The notes beneath the pieces are model-generated. The model was not told the origin of the DNA. It saw only the letters and a list, made by a program, of their open reading frames with translations, and searched no databases. Positions 9,011-19,010 of a DNA stretch of 64,000 nucleotides are shown in pieces. A program made the translations under genes and the position numbers. Numbering within the stretch: position 1 is the first letter of the stretch; each line of letters opens with the position of its first letter. Source of the DNA: an uncultured Gemmata sp. (GTDB lineage Bacteria; Planctomycetota; Planctomycetia; Gemmatales; Gemmataceae); contig CALDUT010000018.1 of the NCBI GenBank assembly GCA_937924775.1, positions 153,302-217,301 of the forward strand. Reading direction: 5' to 3'.

Positions 9011-9110
9011 ATGCCCGGGTCATCCGCGGGGCAATGGGGCACGTTGTAGGTCGTTGCCCGGTCGGTTATGGCCCACCACAAGGCTGGCGGCTGTGCGTGA
9101 GGATCAAGCC

Positions 9111-9755
9111 ATGATGCCTGACGAACCGATCATCAGTCCGGATACGCGCCGGGCGAATCGCCTTCCTCCCCGGCAGGTGCAGACCCACAAATGGCCGGTC
9201 TTACACGCGGGGGAAGTGCCCCCGTTCGATCCCGCCATATGGACCTTCACGATCTTTCCCATTCCCCTGGTCGATCACGTCAAGCAATTTCGTTGGGCGG
9301 AATTCACCGCTCTGCCGCGAGTGCAGGTGTTCGCCGACATGCACTGTGTTACGCGCTGGAGTAAACTCGACAATTTGTGGGAAGGGGTGGCCACGCGGGA
9401 ATTACTCAACCATGTCACCATTTCGCCGCGGGCCCGATTCGTGATGGTCCACTGCGAATACGGCTTCACCACCAACCTGCCCATCGACGACTTCTTCGGC
9501 GAGGATTGCCTGTTTGCCCTCAAGCACAACGGCGAAGACCTCACGCCCGACCACGGCTACCCGGTGCGGCTTGTCGTGCCGCGACTGTATGCGTGGAAAA
9601 GTGCGAAGTGGGTTCGCGGTGTGGAATTCATGGAAGAGGACCGCCCCGGCTTTTGGGAAAGCTGGGAACACGGCGGCTACCACATGCGGGGCGACCCCTG
9701 GGCGGAACAACGTTTCCGCGACGATGCCGAAGCGGGTGGCCGTGGCGACTTGTGA
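9111..9755 (+). CDS. sulfite oxidase-like molybdopterin oxidoreductase
   Basis: A 214-residue single-domain protein of the sulfite-oxidase/YedY-like molybdopterin fold. The key motif FADMHCVTRWSKLDN holds the cysteine that binds molybdenum in this family, followed by LWEGV and the later cofactor contacts HGYPVRLVVPRLYAWKSAKW. It has no heme or dimerisation domain and no signal peptide, so it is probably cytoplasmic; the substrate is unknown. GAGGA precedes the ATG at 9111 by 7 bases; a second ATG follows at once. Confidence 0.88.
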   Translation: MMPDEPIISPDTRRANRLPPRQVQTHKWPVLHAGEVPPFDPAIWTFTIFPIPLVDHVKQFRWAEFTALPRVQVFADMHCVTRWSKLDNLWEGVATRELLNHVTISPRARFVMVHCEYGFTTNLPIDDFFGEDCLFALKHNGEDLTPDHGYPVRLVVPRLYAWKSAKWVRGVEFMEEDRPGFWESWEHGGYHMRGDPWAEQRFRDDAEAGGRGDL

Positions 9756-9821
9756 CAGAACCCCCTCCGGAGTCTGGCTTGGCGGCTGGGGCCGCCCCGG
9801 CGCACTGCAGAAGGTAGCGTC

Positions 9822-10493
9822 TCAAAGTTGACGCTGCAACAGCACCCGGGCGATGTCGGACCACACTTCAAATGGCGTGAACGGAAGACGCTGGCGGGTG
9901 AGGGCCTCGGCCAGATGGTCGCGGGCGAACCGGAGATGATCGGGCACAAGGCGAGCTGCGTCGATGTCCGGGTAGCCGTCGCCGGCGAAGGCAACAGTGC
10001 GGCCATCGGCCAAATAGCGGCGGACCACCGCGGCCTTATCGATCCCCAATTTCGGCGAGAAGTACGGCGAGTTGGTTGGCAACTCCAGCAGCAACCCCTG
10101 GCCTTCGACAAACCGCCCCGGGTTGGCGTGAACCTCGATCTGAACCCCCGCGGCTTTCAAGAGCCGGTCGATGTACCATGAGCAACCGGCGGAAGTCACC
10201 ACAACGTCCCATCCTGCGGCGCGCAGGGCTTGCACGCTCTGGGGCAACTGCGGGTCGAGTTCCAAGCGATCAACCACCGCCAACACATCGGCCTCGGGGG
10301 TCCGAATGGACGCAAAGTACCGCTGCAGAGTTTCAAAGTGGGTGAGCCGGCCGGTGAGATAGTCGTTCCAGTAATCTGGGGTGTGGGGGGGCAGTAGCGT
10401 CGCGATCACCAGCCGGTAGAAATCCTGGCGGGTCATGGTGCCGTCGAAATCGCTGACGAGGACACGCGGCTTGTCCGGGGGCGGTTCGGCCAT
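9822..10493 (-). CDS. HAD-IB family phosphatase, MtnX-like
   Basis: A 223-residue haloacid-dehalogenase phosphatase. The catalytic loop VSDFDGTMTRQDFY gives both aspartates, VVTSAGCSWYID is motif II, and GDGYPDIDAA is motif IV. The late FARD.L.....PFTPF.DI pattern resembles MtnX and phosphoserine-phosphatase-like enzymes. It is the last gene after xfp and ackA on this strand (65 bases after ackA), so a role in a sugar-phosphate or salvage step linked to that pathway is possible but unproven. Start at 10493 (MAEPPPD) is preferred to 10562; neither has a strong Shine-Dalgarno. Confidence 0.78.
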   Translation of the reverse strand: MAEPPPDKPRVLVSDFDGTMTRQDFYRLVIATLLPPHTPDYWNDYLTGRLTHFETLQRYFASIRTPEADVLAVVDRLELDPQLPQSVQALRAAGWDVVVTSAGCSWYIDRLLKAAGVQIEVHANPGRFVEGQGLLLELPTNSPYFSPKLGIDKAAVVRRYLADGRTVAFAGDGYPDIDAARLVPDHLRFARDHLAEALTRQRLPFTPFEVWSDIARVLLQRQL

Positions 10494-10558
10494 AGGAGGT
10501 ATTCTTTCACTCTTGCATGCACGGCAAGACCAACAAGAGTGCAGCTTGTTATCGTGAA

Positions 10559-11614
10559 TCACACGGCGGGGGCGAGCCCCAGCAGACGGCGGGTGTGTTG
10601 CGCGATGATACGCTCTTCGTCGGTGGGGATGACATGCACGCGGAATTCCCCCAACCAGCGTGCCATCGCGACAACCCGTTCGCGGATGCTCGCGGCGTTT
10701 TCGCCAATACCCCCCGTGAAGACGAGGGCATCGAGCCCCCCGAGAGCGGCAGCGAGGGAACCGATTTCGCGGCCAATGCGGTAGATGAATAACTCGATGG
10801 CTTCCGCGGCCGGCGGATCGGACCGGGCCAGCAATGCCCGCATATCCCCCGAGATGCCAGAAACGCCGAGCAAGCCCGATTCCTGCAGGATCAGCCGTTC
10901 GATGTCCTTGGGAGTCATGCCGTGGTGTTGGAGTAAGTGGAGGATGACGCCCGGATCCAGCGCGCCGCAGCGGGTACTCATCACCAGTCCATCGGCCGGG
11001 GTGAAGCTCATGGTGGTGGCGATGCTCCGCCCGGCCCGAAGCGCGCAGAGGCTGGCCCCGTGGCCCAGGTGAGCGACGATGGTTCGTCCGGCGGCAGCGG
11101 CCGGGTCGATGCGGGGGAGCTCTGTGGCGATGGATTCATACGACAGGCCGTGGAAGCCATAACGGCGGATACCACCGCTGGTGAGATGCCGCGGTAAACC
11201 AAACCACTGGGCCACTTCCGGCTGCGTGCGGTGGAAAGCGGTGTCGAAACAGGCCACTTGCACAATACCCGGCATTCGCTGGGCGATGGTGCGAATGGCG
11301 GCGAGGTTGTGCGGCTGATGCAGTGAGGCCAGGGGAATCAGCTCGGTGAGTTCGTTCAGGATCGTGTCGTCGATCTGCACCGGGGCTGCGAACTTCATCC
11401 CGCCGTGAACGACACGATGCCCCACCGCGACGAGCCGCCCCCCCGCCAGCACGGCGGTGCTACGAGCCAGAATCTCGTCGAGGGCGTCGGACCCGGGATT
11501 CTGCCAATCGACCTCGACCTGCCCACGATCCAGCCGGGTATCGCTCGCGGGGGCAAAGAGCGCGAATTTCCAGCTCGACGAACCGGCATTGAGAACGAGA
11601 ATCGCATCGGCCAT
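10559..11614 (-). CDS. ackA: acetate kinase
   Basis: A 351-residue kinase that transfers phosphate between acetyl-phosphate and ADP. ASKHA-fold signatures are clear: VLNAGSSSWKF at the N-terminus, GHRVVHGG (substrate Arg), CFDTAFHRT (catalytic Asp), HLGHGASLCA (His) and MSTRCGALDPG (Arg). The C-terminal DEERIIAQHT carries the Mg-binding Glu. It is somewhat shorter than typical AckA (about 400), which may fit the acetate/propionate-kinase branch. GAGGAT precedes the ATG at 11614. It lies 75 bases after the phosphoketolase gene, so the two enzymes form a direct acetyl-phosphate to ATP route. Confidence 0.93.
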   Translation of the reverse strand: MADAILVLNAGSSSWKFALFAPASDTRLDRGQVEVDWQNPGSDALDEILARSTAVLAGGRLVAVGHRVVHGGMKFAAPVQIDDTILNELTELIPLASLHQPHNLAAIRTIAQRMPGIVQVACFDTAFHRTQPEVAQWFGLPRHLTSGGIRRYGFHGLSYESIATELPRIDPAAAAGRTIVAHLGHGASLCALRAGRSIATTMSFTPADGLVMSTRCGALDPGVILHLLQHHGMTPKDIERLILQESGLLGVSGISGDMRALLARSDPPAAEAIELFIYRIGREIGSLAAALGGLDALVFTGGIGENAASIRERVVAMARWLGEFRVHVIPTDEERIIAQHTRRLLGLAPAV

Positions 11615-11689
11615 CGGAACTATCCTCACAAAACCTCCCGCGGGGCGGTTGGGCTGCCGATGATGCCCCGCGGGCGTATGCCCGTTACG

Positions 11690-14143
11690 TCAGTAGGGCC
11701 ACGTCCAGTTGGCGGCGTCGGGCTTATCGACGCCGTATTCGTGCGCGTAGTTCTGGCATTCGATCTGCATATTGCGGAATTTTTCCTTGGCGTGGGCTCC
11801 GGCTACTTTGAGGCGTGGCACCCGGTCGATCACGTCGATGGCCAAACTGAAGCGGTCGATTTCATTCTGAATGGCCAGTTCCAAGGGGGTATTGATGCTC
11901 CCCTTCTCTTTGTAGCCGCGAACGTGCAGGTTCTTGTGGTTGGTTCGCCGGTACGAGAGACGATGAATCAGCCACGGGTAGCCGTGGAAGGCAAAGATGA
12001 TGGGCTTATCGACAGTGAAGATGCTATCGAAGTCGCGGTCGGTGAGACCATGGGGGTGTTCCGTGCTGCACTGGAGCTTGAACAAATCGACCACGTTGAC
12101 GAAACGCAGCTTCAAATCTGGGAAATGCTGCCGCAACAGATCAGCCGCGGCGAGGGCTTCCTTGGTCGGGATGTCGCCGGCACAGGCCAGCACCACATCC
12201 GGTTCCTGCCCATAATCGGTACTGGCTTTCTCCCAAATACCAATGCCTTTGGTGCAGTGAATGATCGCCGAATCCATATCGAGATACTGCAAGTGCAGCT
12301 GCTTATCGGAGACAATCACATTGACATAACCTTGGCTCCGCAAGCAATGATCGGCCACACACAACAGCGAATTGGCATCGGGTGGCAGATAGATGCGGGT
12401 TATCGCCGCACTTTTGTTGACCACGACATCGAGAAAGCCGGGGTCTTGATGGGTGAAGCCGTTGTGATCCTGCCGCCACACCGTGGAGGTGATGAGGATG
12501 TTCAACGACGCGATCTTATCCCGCCACGGCAACTGATTGCAGATGGTGAGCCATTTGGCATGTTGGTTGAACATGGAGTCGATGACGTGGGCAAAGGCTT
12601 CGTAAGTGCTGAAGAAGCCGTGCCGCCCGGTGAGCAAGTAGCCTTCGAGCATGCCTTCGAGGGTGTGTTCGCTGAGCATCTCGATGACGCGGCCATCCGG
12701 GGCCAGTTCCGTTCCCTCGGCATCTTCAGGGAAGTATTCCTCCAGCCAGCGTTTCTTGGAGGCTTCGTAAATGGCGTTCAATTTGTTGGAGGTGGTTTCG
12801 TCAGGGCCAAAAACGAGGAAGTTGTTGGGGTTGTTTTTCATCACGTCGCGGAGAAACACCCCCAGGGGGCGACAATTCTCCACTTGGGTACCGCCGAAGT
12901 GATCGACTTTGACCGCGTACTGCCGGAAATCCGGCACGCGCAGGTTCTTCTTGAGATGACCGCCATTGGCGTGGGGATTGCAACCCATGCGGCGGGAACC
13001 GGTGGGGGCAATAGCCTTCAGTTCGGCGTGCAGGCGGCCGCGGTCGTCGAAGAGTTCTTCGGGGCGGTAGCTCCGCAGCCATGCTTCGAGCTGCTGCAAG
13101 CGTTCCGGATTCTTCTTGACATCCGCCATCGGCACCTGGTGCGAGCGCCACGAGCCTTCGAGCATGCAGCCATCCACCTTCGGGGGGCAAGTCCAACCTT
13201 TGGGCGTGCGGAGTACAATCATCGGCCAACGGGGCCGGAAGGCCTGGCCACTGTCGCGGGCTTGCTGTTGGGCTGCGCGAATATCGGCGATACAGCGGTC
13301 GAGGGTGGCCGCCATCGCCTGATGCATCGAGTCGGGGTCCGAGCCTTCTACAAAATAGGGCGTCCAGCCGGTGCCGCGGAAGAACGCCTGAAGCTCCTCG
13401 TGCGGCACCCGCGCCCAGATTGTGGGGTTATTGATCTTGTAGCCGTTGAGGTGAAGAATCGGCAGGACGGCACCGTCGATGATGGGATTGAGGAATTTCG
13501 AGATATGCCAACTGGTGGCCAACGGCCCGGTTTCGGCTTCACCGTCGCCCACCACCGCGGCCACGATCAGATCCGGGTTGTCGAACGCGGCCCCGCAGGC
13601 GTGCGACAAAACGTAGCCGAGTTCCCCGCCTTCATGAATGCTACCCGGCGTTTCCGGGGTGCAGTGCGAGCCAATCCCGCCGGGGAACGAAAAACGCTTG
13701 AACAGCCGTAACAGGCCCTCTTCGTCTTCACTGCAATCAGGGTAGACTTCCGAATACGATCCTTCGAGATAACACGGCCCCAACACCCCGGGGGCGCCGT
13801 GCCCCGGTCCAGCCAGGAAGAGCACGTTCAGATCGTATTGCTGGATCACGCGGTTCAAATGAACGTAGCAGAATGCCAGACCCGGGCTGGCGCCCCAATG
13901 CCCCAACAGCCGGTCTTTGATGTGTTCCGGTTTCAGCGGCTCTTTGAGAAGCGGGTTGGCCCGCAGGTAGGTCATGCCCACGGCCAGATAATTGCTGGCA
14001 CGCCAGAAAGCATCGATTTTGCGGACTTCTTCAGCACTCAGGGGCGTACCAGCGATCGTCGCACGGGCTTGGCCGAAGGCACTGATCGAGGCCGCAACTG
14101 CTCCATCAACCGAGGGTTCCGGCCGGGTGATCGTTTGGCTCAT
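11690..14143 (-). CDS. xfp: phosphoketolase (xylulose-5-P/fructose-6-P)
   Basis: An 817-residue thiamine-diphosphate enzyme that cleaves xylulose-5-phosphate or fructose-6-phosphate with phosphate to acetyl-phosphate plus an aldose phosphate. The length is that of Xfp. Visible marks are [11 protein letters not shown] near residue 75, [16 protein letters not shown] (ThDP/Mg site), [25 protein letters not shown] and [15 protein letters not shown]. The start at 14143 ([10 protein letters not shown]) fits the family, although the frame is open to 14245. First gene of the xfp-ackA-HAD run. Confidence 0.95.
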   Translation of the reverse strand: MSQTITRPEPSVDGAVAASISAFGQARATIAGTPLSAEEVRKIDAFWRASNYLAVGMTYLRANPLLKEPLKPEHIKDRLLGHWGASPGLAFCYVHLNRVIQQYDLNVLFLAGPGHGAPGVLGPCYLEGSYSEVYPDCSEDEEGLLRLFKRFSFPGGIGSHCTPETPGSIHEGGELGYVLSHACGAAFDNPDLIVAAVVGDGEAETGPLATSWHISKFLNPIIDGAVLPILHLNGYKINNPTIWARVPHEELQAFFRGTGWTPYFVEGSDPDSMHQAMAATLDRCIADIRAAQQQARDSGQAFRPRWPMIVLRTPKGWTCPPKVDGCMLEGSWRSHQVPMADVKKNPERLQQLEAWLRSYRPEELFDDRGRLHAELKAIAPTGSRRMGCNPHANGGHLKKNLRVPDFRQYAVKVDHFGGTQVENCRPLGVFLRDVMKNNPNNFLVFGPDETTSNKLNAIYEASKKRWLEEYFPEDAEGTELAPDGRVIEMLSEHTLEGMLEGYLLTGRHGFFSTYEAFAHVIDSMFNQHAKWLTICNQLPWRDKIASLNILITSTVWRQDHNGFTHQDPGFLDVVVNKSAAITRIYLPPDANSLLCVADHCLRSQGYVNVIVSDKQLHLQYLDMDSAIIHCTKGIGIWEKASTDYGQEPDVVLACAGDIPTKEALAAADLLRQHFPDLKLRFVNVVDLFKLQCSTEHPHGLTDRDFDSIFTVDKPIIFAFHGYPWLIHRLSYRRTNHKNLHVRGYKEKGSINTPLELAIQNEIDRFSLAIDVIDRVPRLKVAGAHAKEKFRNMQIECQNYAHEYGVDKPDAANWTWPY

Positions 14144-14475
14144 AGCACCAGTCCTTGTGGAAGTCGAAACCGAACCGCACAGGGTCTTCTCGGGCGGGCA
14201 GCGGCCTGTGGGGTTCACGGATACCAACCGCTTCCGGGTATGCACATTTCATGCCCGTCTGCGGTGCCTGGGGCGATGGGCGAACACAGGGCGTGACTCG
14301 GCCCGCCCAACTATCACCTCTCGTTGTAGTGTTGACGATCGGTGGGGGAGTTGTTTTTTTGTGAAGATTGCACCAGCCGACGGATTCCTAAGAAGCGTAG
14401 CAGTTCCTCCGCGTGGGCATGCCGCTTCGTGGAGCTGCGCACCGGGCGAGCCGCCCCTGGCGGCGTGCGGAAAGG
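14144..14475. other. intergenic region upstream of xfp
   Basis: 332 bases between the end of the acyl-CoA ligase gene and the phosphoketolase start, both on the minus strand. It should contain the xfp promoter. I see no clear -35/-10 pair, no gene and no strong hairpin. Confidence 0.4.
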
Positions 14476-16137
14476 CTACTCGCGATACAACGCTTCGAGT
14501 TCGGCCTGATAGCGTGCGAAAATCACATTCCGCCGCATTTTCAGGCTCACCGTCAGCTCCTCGGCGGCGACACTGAACGGCTGCGGCAGCACCAGAAACT
14601 TCTTCACCTGTTCATACGACGCGACATCGGCCAGGCAGGCATCGACCCGCTGCCGCAGAAAGGCATGAACGTCCGGGTGTTGGGCCAATTCCGCCTCGGT
14701 CGCGGTGCAGTTCAGCGCCCGGCGGACATAGTCCCATTGCGGTACCAGAAGGGCGGTCAGGAAGTTGCGGCCTTCACCGTAAACGCAGGCCTGATCGATG
14801 GCCGGATCGGCCAGAAGCAGGCTTTCGATGTGGGTGGGGATGACTTTTTTGCCGTTGGATAGCACAAGCAGCTCTTTTTTCCGCCCGGTGATGGTAAGAA
14901 AGCCCTCGGCATCGAGAGAACCCAGATCGCCGGTGTACAGCCAGCCGTCGCGGATCGCTTCGGCGGTGGCCTGCGGTTTCTTCCAATAGCCTTTCATGAC
15001 GTGCGGCCCACGGGTGAGAATTTCGCCATCGGGGGCGATCCGCACTTCGACCCCCGGCAAGGCCACTCCCACCGTGAACGGTTTATTCCGCCGCGACAGG
15101 TTGAAGGTGATGACAGGTGAACTTTCGGTCAGACCATAGCCGGGATAGATCGGCAAGTTCGCTTCCCGCAAGGCTTGCTCGATGGCCGCCGGCAAAGGCG
15201 CACCGCCGGAACCCAGAAAGCGAATCCGTGGGCCGAAAACGCCCCGGAGCCTGGCCGCCCGCACCGCGGGATCGGGATGGGTCGTCAGGGCCACCACTTT
15301 TTCATAGAACCGCGGCACGCACGAGATGTGGGTGGGCTGGATTTCCGCGATGTTGGCCACTAACGTATCGGCACTTTCGGCCAAACACAGCACCCGCCCA
15401 GCCAGGAGCCGTTCGTAATGATCGACGGTCCGGGCGTAAATGTGGCTCAGCGGCAGCCAGCAGAGTTTCACGTCGTCCGCGGCGGGGGGTTCCGCCTGCA
15501 AGCAGGCCTGTACGTTGCTGAGGATGTTGCCGTGGGTGAGCATCACGCCTTTGGGTTCGCCGGTGGTGCCCGAGGTGTACATCAGAGCCGCGAGATCGTC
15601 GCTCCTCAGGGCGGCACGGCGTCGTTCCAACTCAGGGGTGAGGGGATCGAGCAACTGCCGCCCGCGGGCGAGGAAATCGTGCCATGCGATGGCATCAGTC
15701 CCGGCGGCGCTGGCTTCGAAGACGACGACGCCTTCCAATTCTGGCAGCTGCCCGCGAATAGACCGCACCTTCTCCAATTGCGTCGCGTTGGAAACGAAGA
15801 GCCAGCGCACGTTGGCATCGTGCATTTGGTAATGGATTTGCCGGGCACTGAGTGAGGCATGGGGGGAAACCGTCACACCACCGGCGGTGAGAATGCCCAG
15901 ATCGGCCAAAAGCCACTCGATGCGGTTTTCGCCCAAAAGCCCGACGCGGTCGCCCGGTTGCAGGCCGCGGTCGATGAGGGCCGCGGCACAGGCCTGGGTG
16001 TGGCTGTGATAATCGGCCCAGGTGAGGTCGTGATAGCGGCCGTTGTGCTTATAGCGCAGAGCCGTCTGCGGGCCGATGTGTGCGGCCTGGTGCGGCAGAA
16101 CGTCAGCCAGGTGACGGGGAGTGGGGAGAGGATTCAT
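14476..16137 (-). CDS. AMP-forming acyl-CoA ligase (long-chain type)
   Basis: A 553-residue ANL-superfamily ligase that activates a fatty acid with ATP and CoA. The AMP motif LMYTSGTTGEPKGVMLTHG, the A5 segment YPGYGLTESSPVI and the hinge DGWLYTGDLGSLDAEGFLTITGRKKELLVLSNGKK (read in parts) are intact. The family is FadD/long-chain acyl-CoA synthetase. AAAGGAC precedes the ATG at 16137. It is the last gene of a minus-strand beta-oxidation operon and starts 13 bases after the thioesterase stop. Confidence 0.93.
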   Translation of the reverse strand: MNPLPTPRHLADVLPHQAAHIGPQTALRYKHNGRYHDLTWADYHSHTQACAAALIDRGLQPGDRVGLLGENRIEWLLADLGILTAGGVTVSPHASLSARQIHYQMHDANVRWLFVSNATQLEKVRSIRGQLPELEGVVVFEASAAGTDAIAWHDFLARGRQLLDPLTPELERRRAALRSDDLAALMYTSGTTGEPKGVMLTHGNILSNVQACLQAEPPAADDVKLCWLPLSHIYARTVDHYERLLAGRVLCLAESADTLVANIAEIQPTHISCVPRFYEKVVALTTHPDPAVRAARLRGVFGPRIRFLGSGGAPLPAAIEQALREANLPIYPGYGLTESSPVITFNLSRRNKPFTVGVALPGVEVRIAPDGEILTRGPHVMKGYWKKPQATAEAIRDGWLYTGDLGSLDAEGFLTITGRKKELLVLSNGKKVIPTHIESLLLADPAIDQACVYGEGRNFLTALLVPQWDYVRRALNCTATEAELAQHPDVHAFLRQRVDACLADVASYEQVKKFLVLPQPFSVAAEELTVSLKMRRNVIFARYQAELEALYRE

Positions 16138-16150
16138 TGGAACCGTCCTT

Positions 16151-16639
16151 TCAGGCTTTCATGACCCCGCACAGGGGGGCTGCCCATGGCAAACGTGCAT
16201 GGTCGGCCTGCAGGCGATCGATGGCCGCAGCAATCGTTTCCGGCCAGGGCGACGAGCGGCGGATGGTGAGGTCCACATGGGTGGCCACGGTTTCGCATGT
16301 CGCGGCCAAAAGGTTCGTGTCGTCGAGGGTCATGAAGTGTATCAGATGAATCCGCTTGGCACTGCGGCCCACAATCCGGCTCCGGATCGTGATCCGCTGC
16401 CCAACGCGGACTTCGTGCAAGTAGCGCAGATGTTGCTCGAGGGCGAAACTGCCGGCCCGGTTTGTCGCGAAATAGGCTGGCGTCAGGCCGATCAAGCCGT
16501 ACAGGCCCGCGGTGCCACAACTGAACAGATGCGTATACCACATCACGTTCATATGGCCCATGTTGTCCAGATACGCCACGGGCACCACAGCGCGGTGCGT
16601 GAGAGGAAGGGCCGACAGATCAAGTGCCGCTGGTTCCAT
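16151..16639 (-). CDS. hotdog-fold acyl-CoA thioesterase
   Basis: A 162-residue protein of the 4-hydroxybenzoyl-CoA thioesterase/YbgC-like hotdog group. The catalytic-type segment YLDNMGHMNVMWYTHLFSCG carries the conserved Asp and Asn-rich turn, followed by LRYLHEVRVGQRI and LAATCETVATHVDL. It would release free acids from CoA thioesters. Its place between the hydratase/dehydrogenase gene and the acyl-CoA ligase suggests control of acyl-CoA levels in the same pathway. Confidence 0.84.
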   Translation of the reverse strand: MEPAALDLSALPLTHRAVVPVAYLDNMGHMNVMWYTHLFSCGTAGLYGLIGLTPAYFATNRAGSFALEQHLRYLHEVRVGQRITIRSRIVGRSAKRIHLIHFMTLDDTNLLAATCETVATHVDLTIRRSSPWPETIAAAIDRLQADHARLPWAAPLCGVMKA

Positions 16640-16692
16640 GACTCACCCCCTCAGCGCAGGCACAAACGACGGGAGCGGTGTTCCAAAAGAAC

Positions 16693-18819
16693 TTAGGCCG
16701 ACGGTTCGGTGAGGCTGGCGAAGGTTCGTCCTGCGGTTGCCAGTTGCCGCAACAGCGGTGCGGGTGACCAGGTCGCTCCGTGCTGTTTTTCGAATTCACA
16801 GATCCGCGCGTAGATTGTGGCCAGGCCGAGGGTGTCGGCGTACCACATCGGGCCGCCGCGCCAGGCCGGGAAGCCGTACCCATAAATGTAGATGATGTCG
16901 ATATCTCCGGGGCGCAGGGCGATACCTTCTTCGAGAATGCGTGCCCCTTCGTTGATGAGGGCGAAGATCGTCCGTTCGACGATTTCTTGTGGACTGATCT
17001 GGCGTGGGGTGATGCCGTTGGCCCGTGCAGCTTCTGCGACAAACTGGATCGCCTCCGGGTTGGGCGTACCGACGCGGTGAGCCTCGTAGCAGTACCACCC
17101 CGCGCCCGTCTTCTGCCCGAACTGGCCGTGTTCGCACAGTTTGTCTTCCGCCACAAAAGGCCGACGTCCGGAGCTGGCCGCAAGGTGCAGATGTTCCTGC
17201 CGCATCCGCCAGCCGATGTCCAAGCCGGCCAGATCGAGAACCGCCAAGGGGCCCATGGCCATGCCGAATTCCGTCAGCGCTTGATCCACCTGGTCGATCG
17301 TCGCGCCTTCTTCGAGTAAAAATTGCGCTTCGCGGACATAGGGTTCGAACATCCGATTGCCGACGAAAGCCCGGCCGTTGCCCACAAGCACACCCACTTT
17401 GCCCAGCCGCTTGGCCAATTCCATCGACGTGGCGATCACCGATGGGCTTGTTTCTTTCCCGCGAACGATCTCCAACAACTTCATGACGTTGGCGGGGCTG
17501 AAGAAGTGATGTCCGATCACCTGGTGGGGCCGCCGTGTGGCAGCGGCGATGGCGTCGATATTCAACGACGACGTATTGGTGGCCAGAATCGCCTCGGGGT
17601 GGGCAACTTGATCGAGTTCCGCAAAAACCTGCTTTTTGAGGGCCAGATTCTCGAACACGGCTTCGACGATAATATCTGCCTCGGCGAAGCGCTCGAAACT
17701 GAGCGTCGGCTCGATGCGGGCGAGGCGTTCGTCCATCTGCTGGGGGGTGAGTTTGCCTTTCTGTACTGTGTGGGCGTAGTTTTTGCGGATGGTGGCCAGG
17801 CCGCGTTCGAGAGCGGCCGCATCAACGTCCTTGAGCCATACGGGGATGCCGGCATTGGCGTACACCATCGCAATACCGCCGCCCATTGTCCCGGCACCGA
17901 CGACCGCGGCTCGGCGAATGGGTCGCCGCGGCGTGTCGGGGCCGATGCCGGGCACTTTGGCGACTTCCCGTTCGGCCAAAAAGACGTGGATGAGGGCTTT
18001 GGCCTGATCGGAAAAGAGGCATTCGAGAAACAGTTGCCGTTCGCGGGCGCAGCCTTCTGCGAATGGCAGGGTGGTGGCGGCTTCGACGGCGTCGATGGCC
18101 TTGGCCGGGGCGATGAGGTGTTTGCTCCGTTTCTGGGCTTGTTCGCGGGCGCCGGCGAAGAGCGGGGCGTTCGTGGCGGGAGTGCCCAGTTTGTCGTGCA
18201 GGTCGCGGGTGCGACGCGGCGGTGTGCCGGCGGCGATCTGTTTCTGACAGTAGGCGATGGCTGCCGGCAACAGTTCGCCTTCCGCGAGGCTGTCGAGAAT
18301 ACCGCAGGTGAGAGCGTCGGTTGCTCGGATCGGCTCGCCCCCCCCGCACATGTCCAGAGCTTTGGCCACCCCGGCCAGGCGAGGCAGTCGCTGGGTTCCA
18401 CCGGCACCGGGAATCAGGCCGATCTTCACCTCCGGCTGACCCACGTGGGCATCGGGGGTGGCAATGCGGTAATGGCAGGCCATGGCGGTCTCGAGGCCAC
18501 CGCCCAGCGCGGTGCCGTGGATGGCGCAGACCACCGGTTTGGGGGAATCTTCCAGGGCGGCCAACAGCGGGTCGATGCCGGTGTCGAAGTCGCGGGTCGC
18601 AGTGGTCACTTTGGCGAATTCTTTGATGTCGGCTCCGGCGATGAAGGTTCGGCCGCCGCCGATCAGCACCAGTCCCCGTACGCTCGGGTCGCTCACATGG
18701 GCTTGTACCGCCTGCAGCAGGGCCTTGGCCACCGCCGGGCTCAGGGCATTGACCGGAGGATTATTCACCGTGATGATGCCAATATCCCCTTGCTTGGACG
18801 TCAGAACCAATTCGCTCAT
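16693..18819 (-). CDS. fadJ: enoyl-CoA hydratase/3-hydroxyacyl-CoA dehydrogenase fusion
   Basis: A 708-residue bifunctional beta-oxidation enzyme. Residues 1-190 are a crotonase domain (GIITVNNPPVNALSP; IHGTALGGGLETAMACHYR oxyanion loop; PEVKIGLIPGAGGTQRLPR with the catalytic Glu). From about residue 300 an NAD-binding 3-hydroxyacyl-CoA dehydrogenase follows (VVGAGTMGGGIAMVY; VIGHHFFSPANVMKLLEIV), with two C-terminal helical domains. Its length resembles the FadJ/peroxisomal bifunctional type. GGAG lies upstream of the ATG at 18819, which is preferred over 18879. It follows the thiolase gene after 191 bases. Confidence 0.93.
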   Translation of the reverse strand: MSELVLTSKQGDIGIITVNNPPVNALSPAVAKALLQAVQAHVSDPSVRGLVLIGGGRTFIAGADIKEFAKVTTATRDFDTGIDPLLAALEDSPKPVVCAIHGTALGGGLETAMACHYRIATPDAHVGQPEVKIGLIPGAGGTQRLPRLAGVAKALDMCGGGEPIRATDALTCGILDSLAEGELLPAAIAYCQKQIAAGTPPRRTRDLHDKLGTPATNAPLFAGAREQAQKRSKHLIAPAKAIDAVEAATTLPFAEGCARERQLFLECLFSDQAKALIHVFLAEREVAKVPGIGPDTPRRPIRRAAVVGAGTMGGGIAMVYANAGIPVWLKDVDAAALERGLATIRKNYAHTVQKGKLTPQQMDERLARIEPTLSFERFAEADIIVEAVFENLALKKQVFAELDQVAHPEAILATNTSSLNIDAIAAATRRPHQVIGHHFFSPANVMKLLEIVRGKETSPSVIATSMELAKRLGKVGVLVGNGRAFVGNRMFEPYVREAQFLLEEGATIDQVDQALTEFGMAMGPLAVLDLAGLDIGWRMRQEHLHLAASSGRRPFVAEDKLCEHGQFGQKTGAGWYCYEAHRVGTPNPEAIQFVAEAARANGITPRQISPQEIVERTIFALINEGARILEEGIALRPGDIDIIYIYGYGFPAWRGGPMWYADTLGLATIYARICEFEKQHGATWSPAPLLRQLATAGRTFASLTEPSA

Positions 18820-19010
18820 GGGATGTCGCTCCGCTGGCGAGGTTGTGATGAGAGCCCGCATGGCGCGGGGTGAGAGCATCCTTGTCGTTGGGCTACGTTG
18901 GGTCGCGTTGCGGGGGGCGAGGGTGCGGCCGCGGGGCTGGGCTTATCCATTCCGGCACCGGTCCGCGATACACAGCAACTCTCTTCGCGTTGTGGCCGCG
19001 GTTGGCGGAA

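Noticed and set aside
11405..13711. 768-residue open frame opposite ackA and xfp
   Set aside because: Antisense shadow; composition rich in His, Gly, Val with no domain, and it crosses two real genes.
14341..14362. Run of T (GTTGTTTTTTTGTG) as a terminator
   Set aside because: No stem precedes it on the plus strand and no plus-strand gene ends there.
18441..18452. CCCACGTGGG palindrome-like sequence inside fadJ
   Set aside because: Shares only the CACGTG core with parS and lies in coding sequence with mismatched flanks.
17323..18873. Long open frame opposite the fadJ gene (plus strand)
   Set aside because: It is a GC-rich antisense shadow with no family motifs; the minus-strand gene has intact catalytic motifs.
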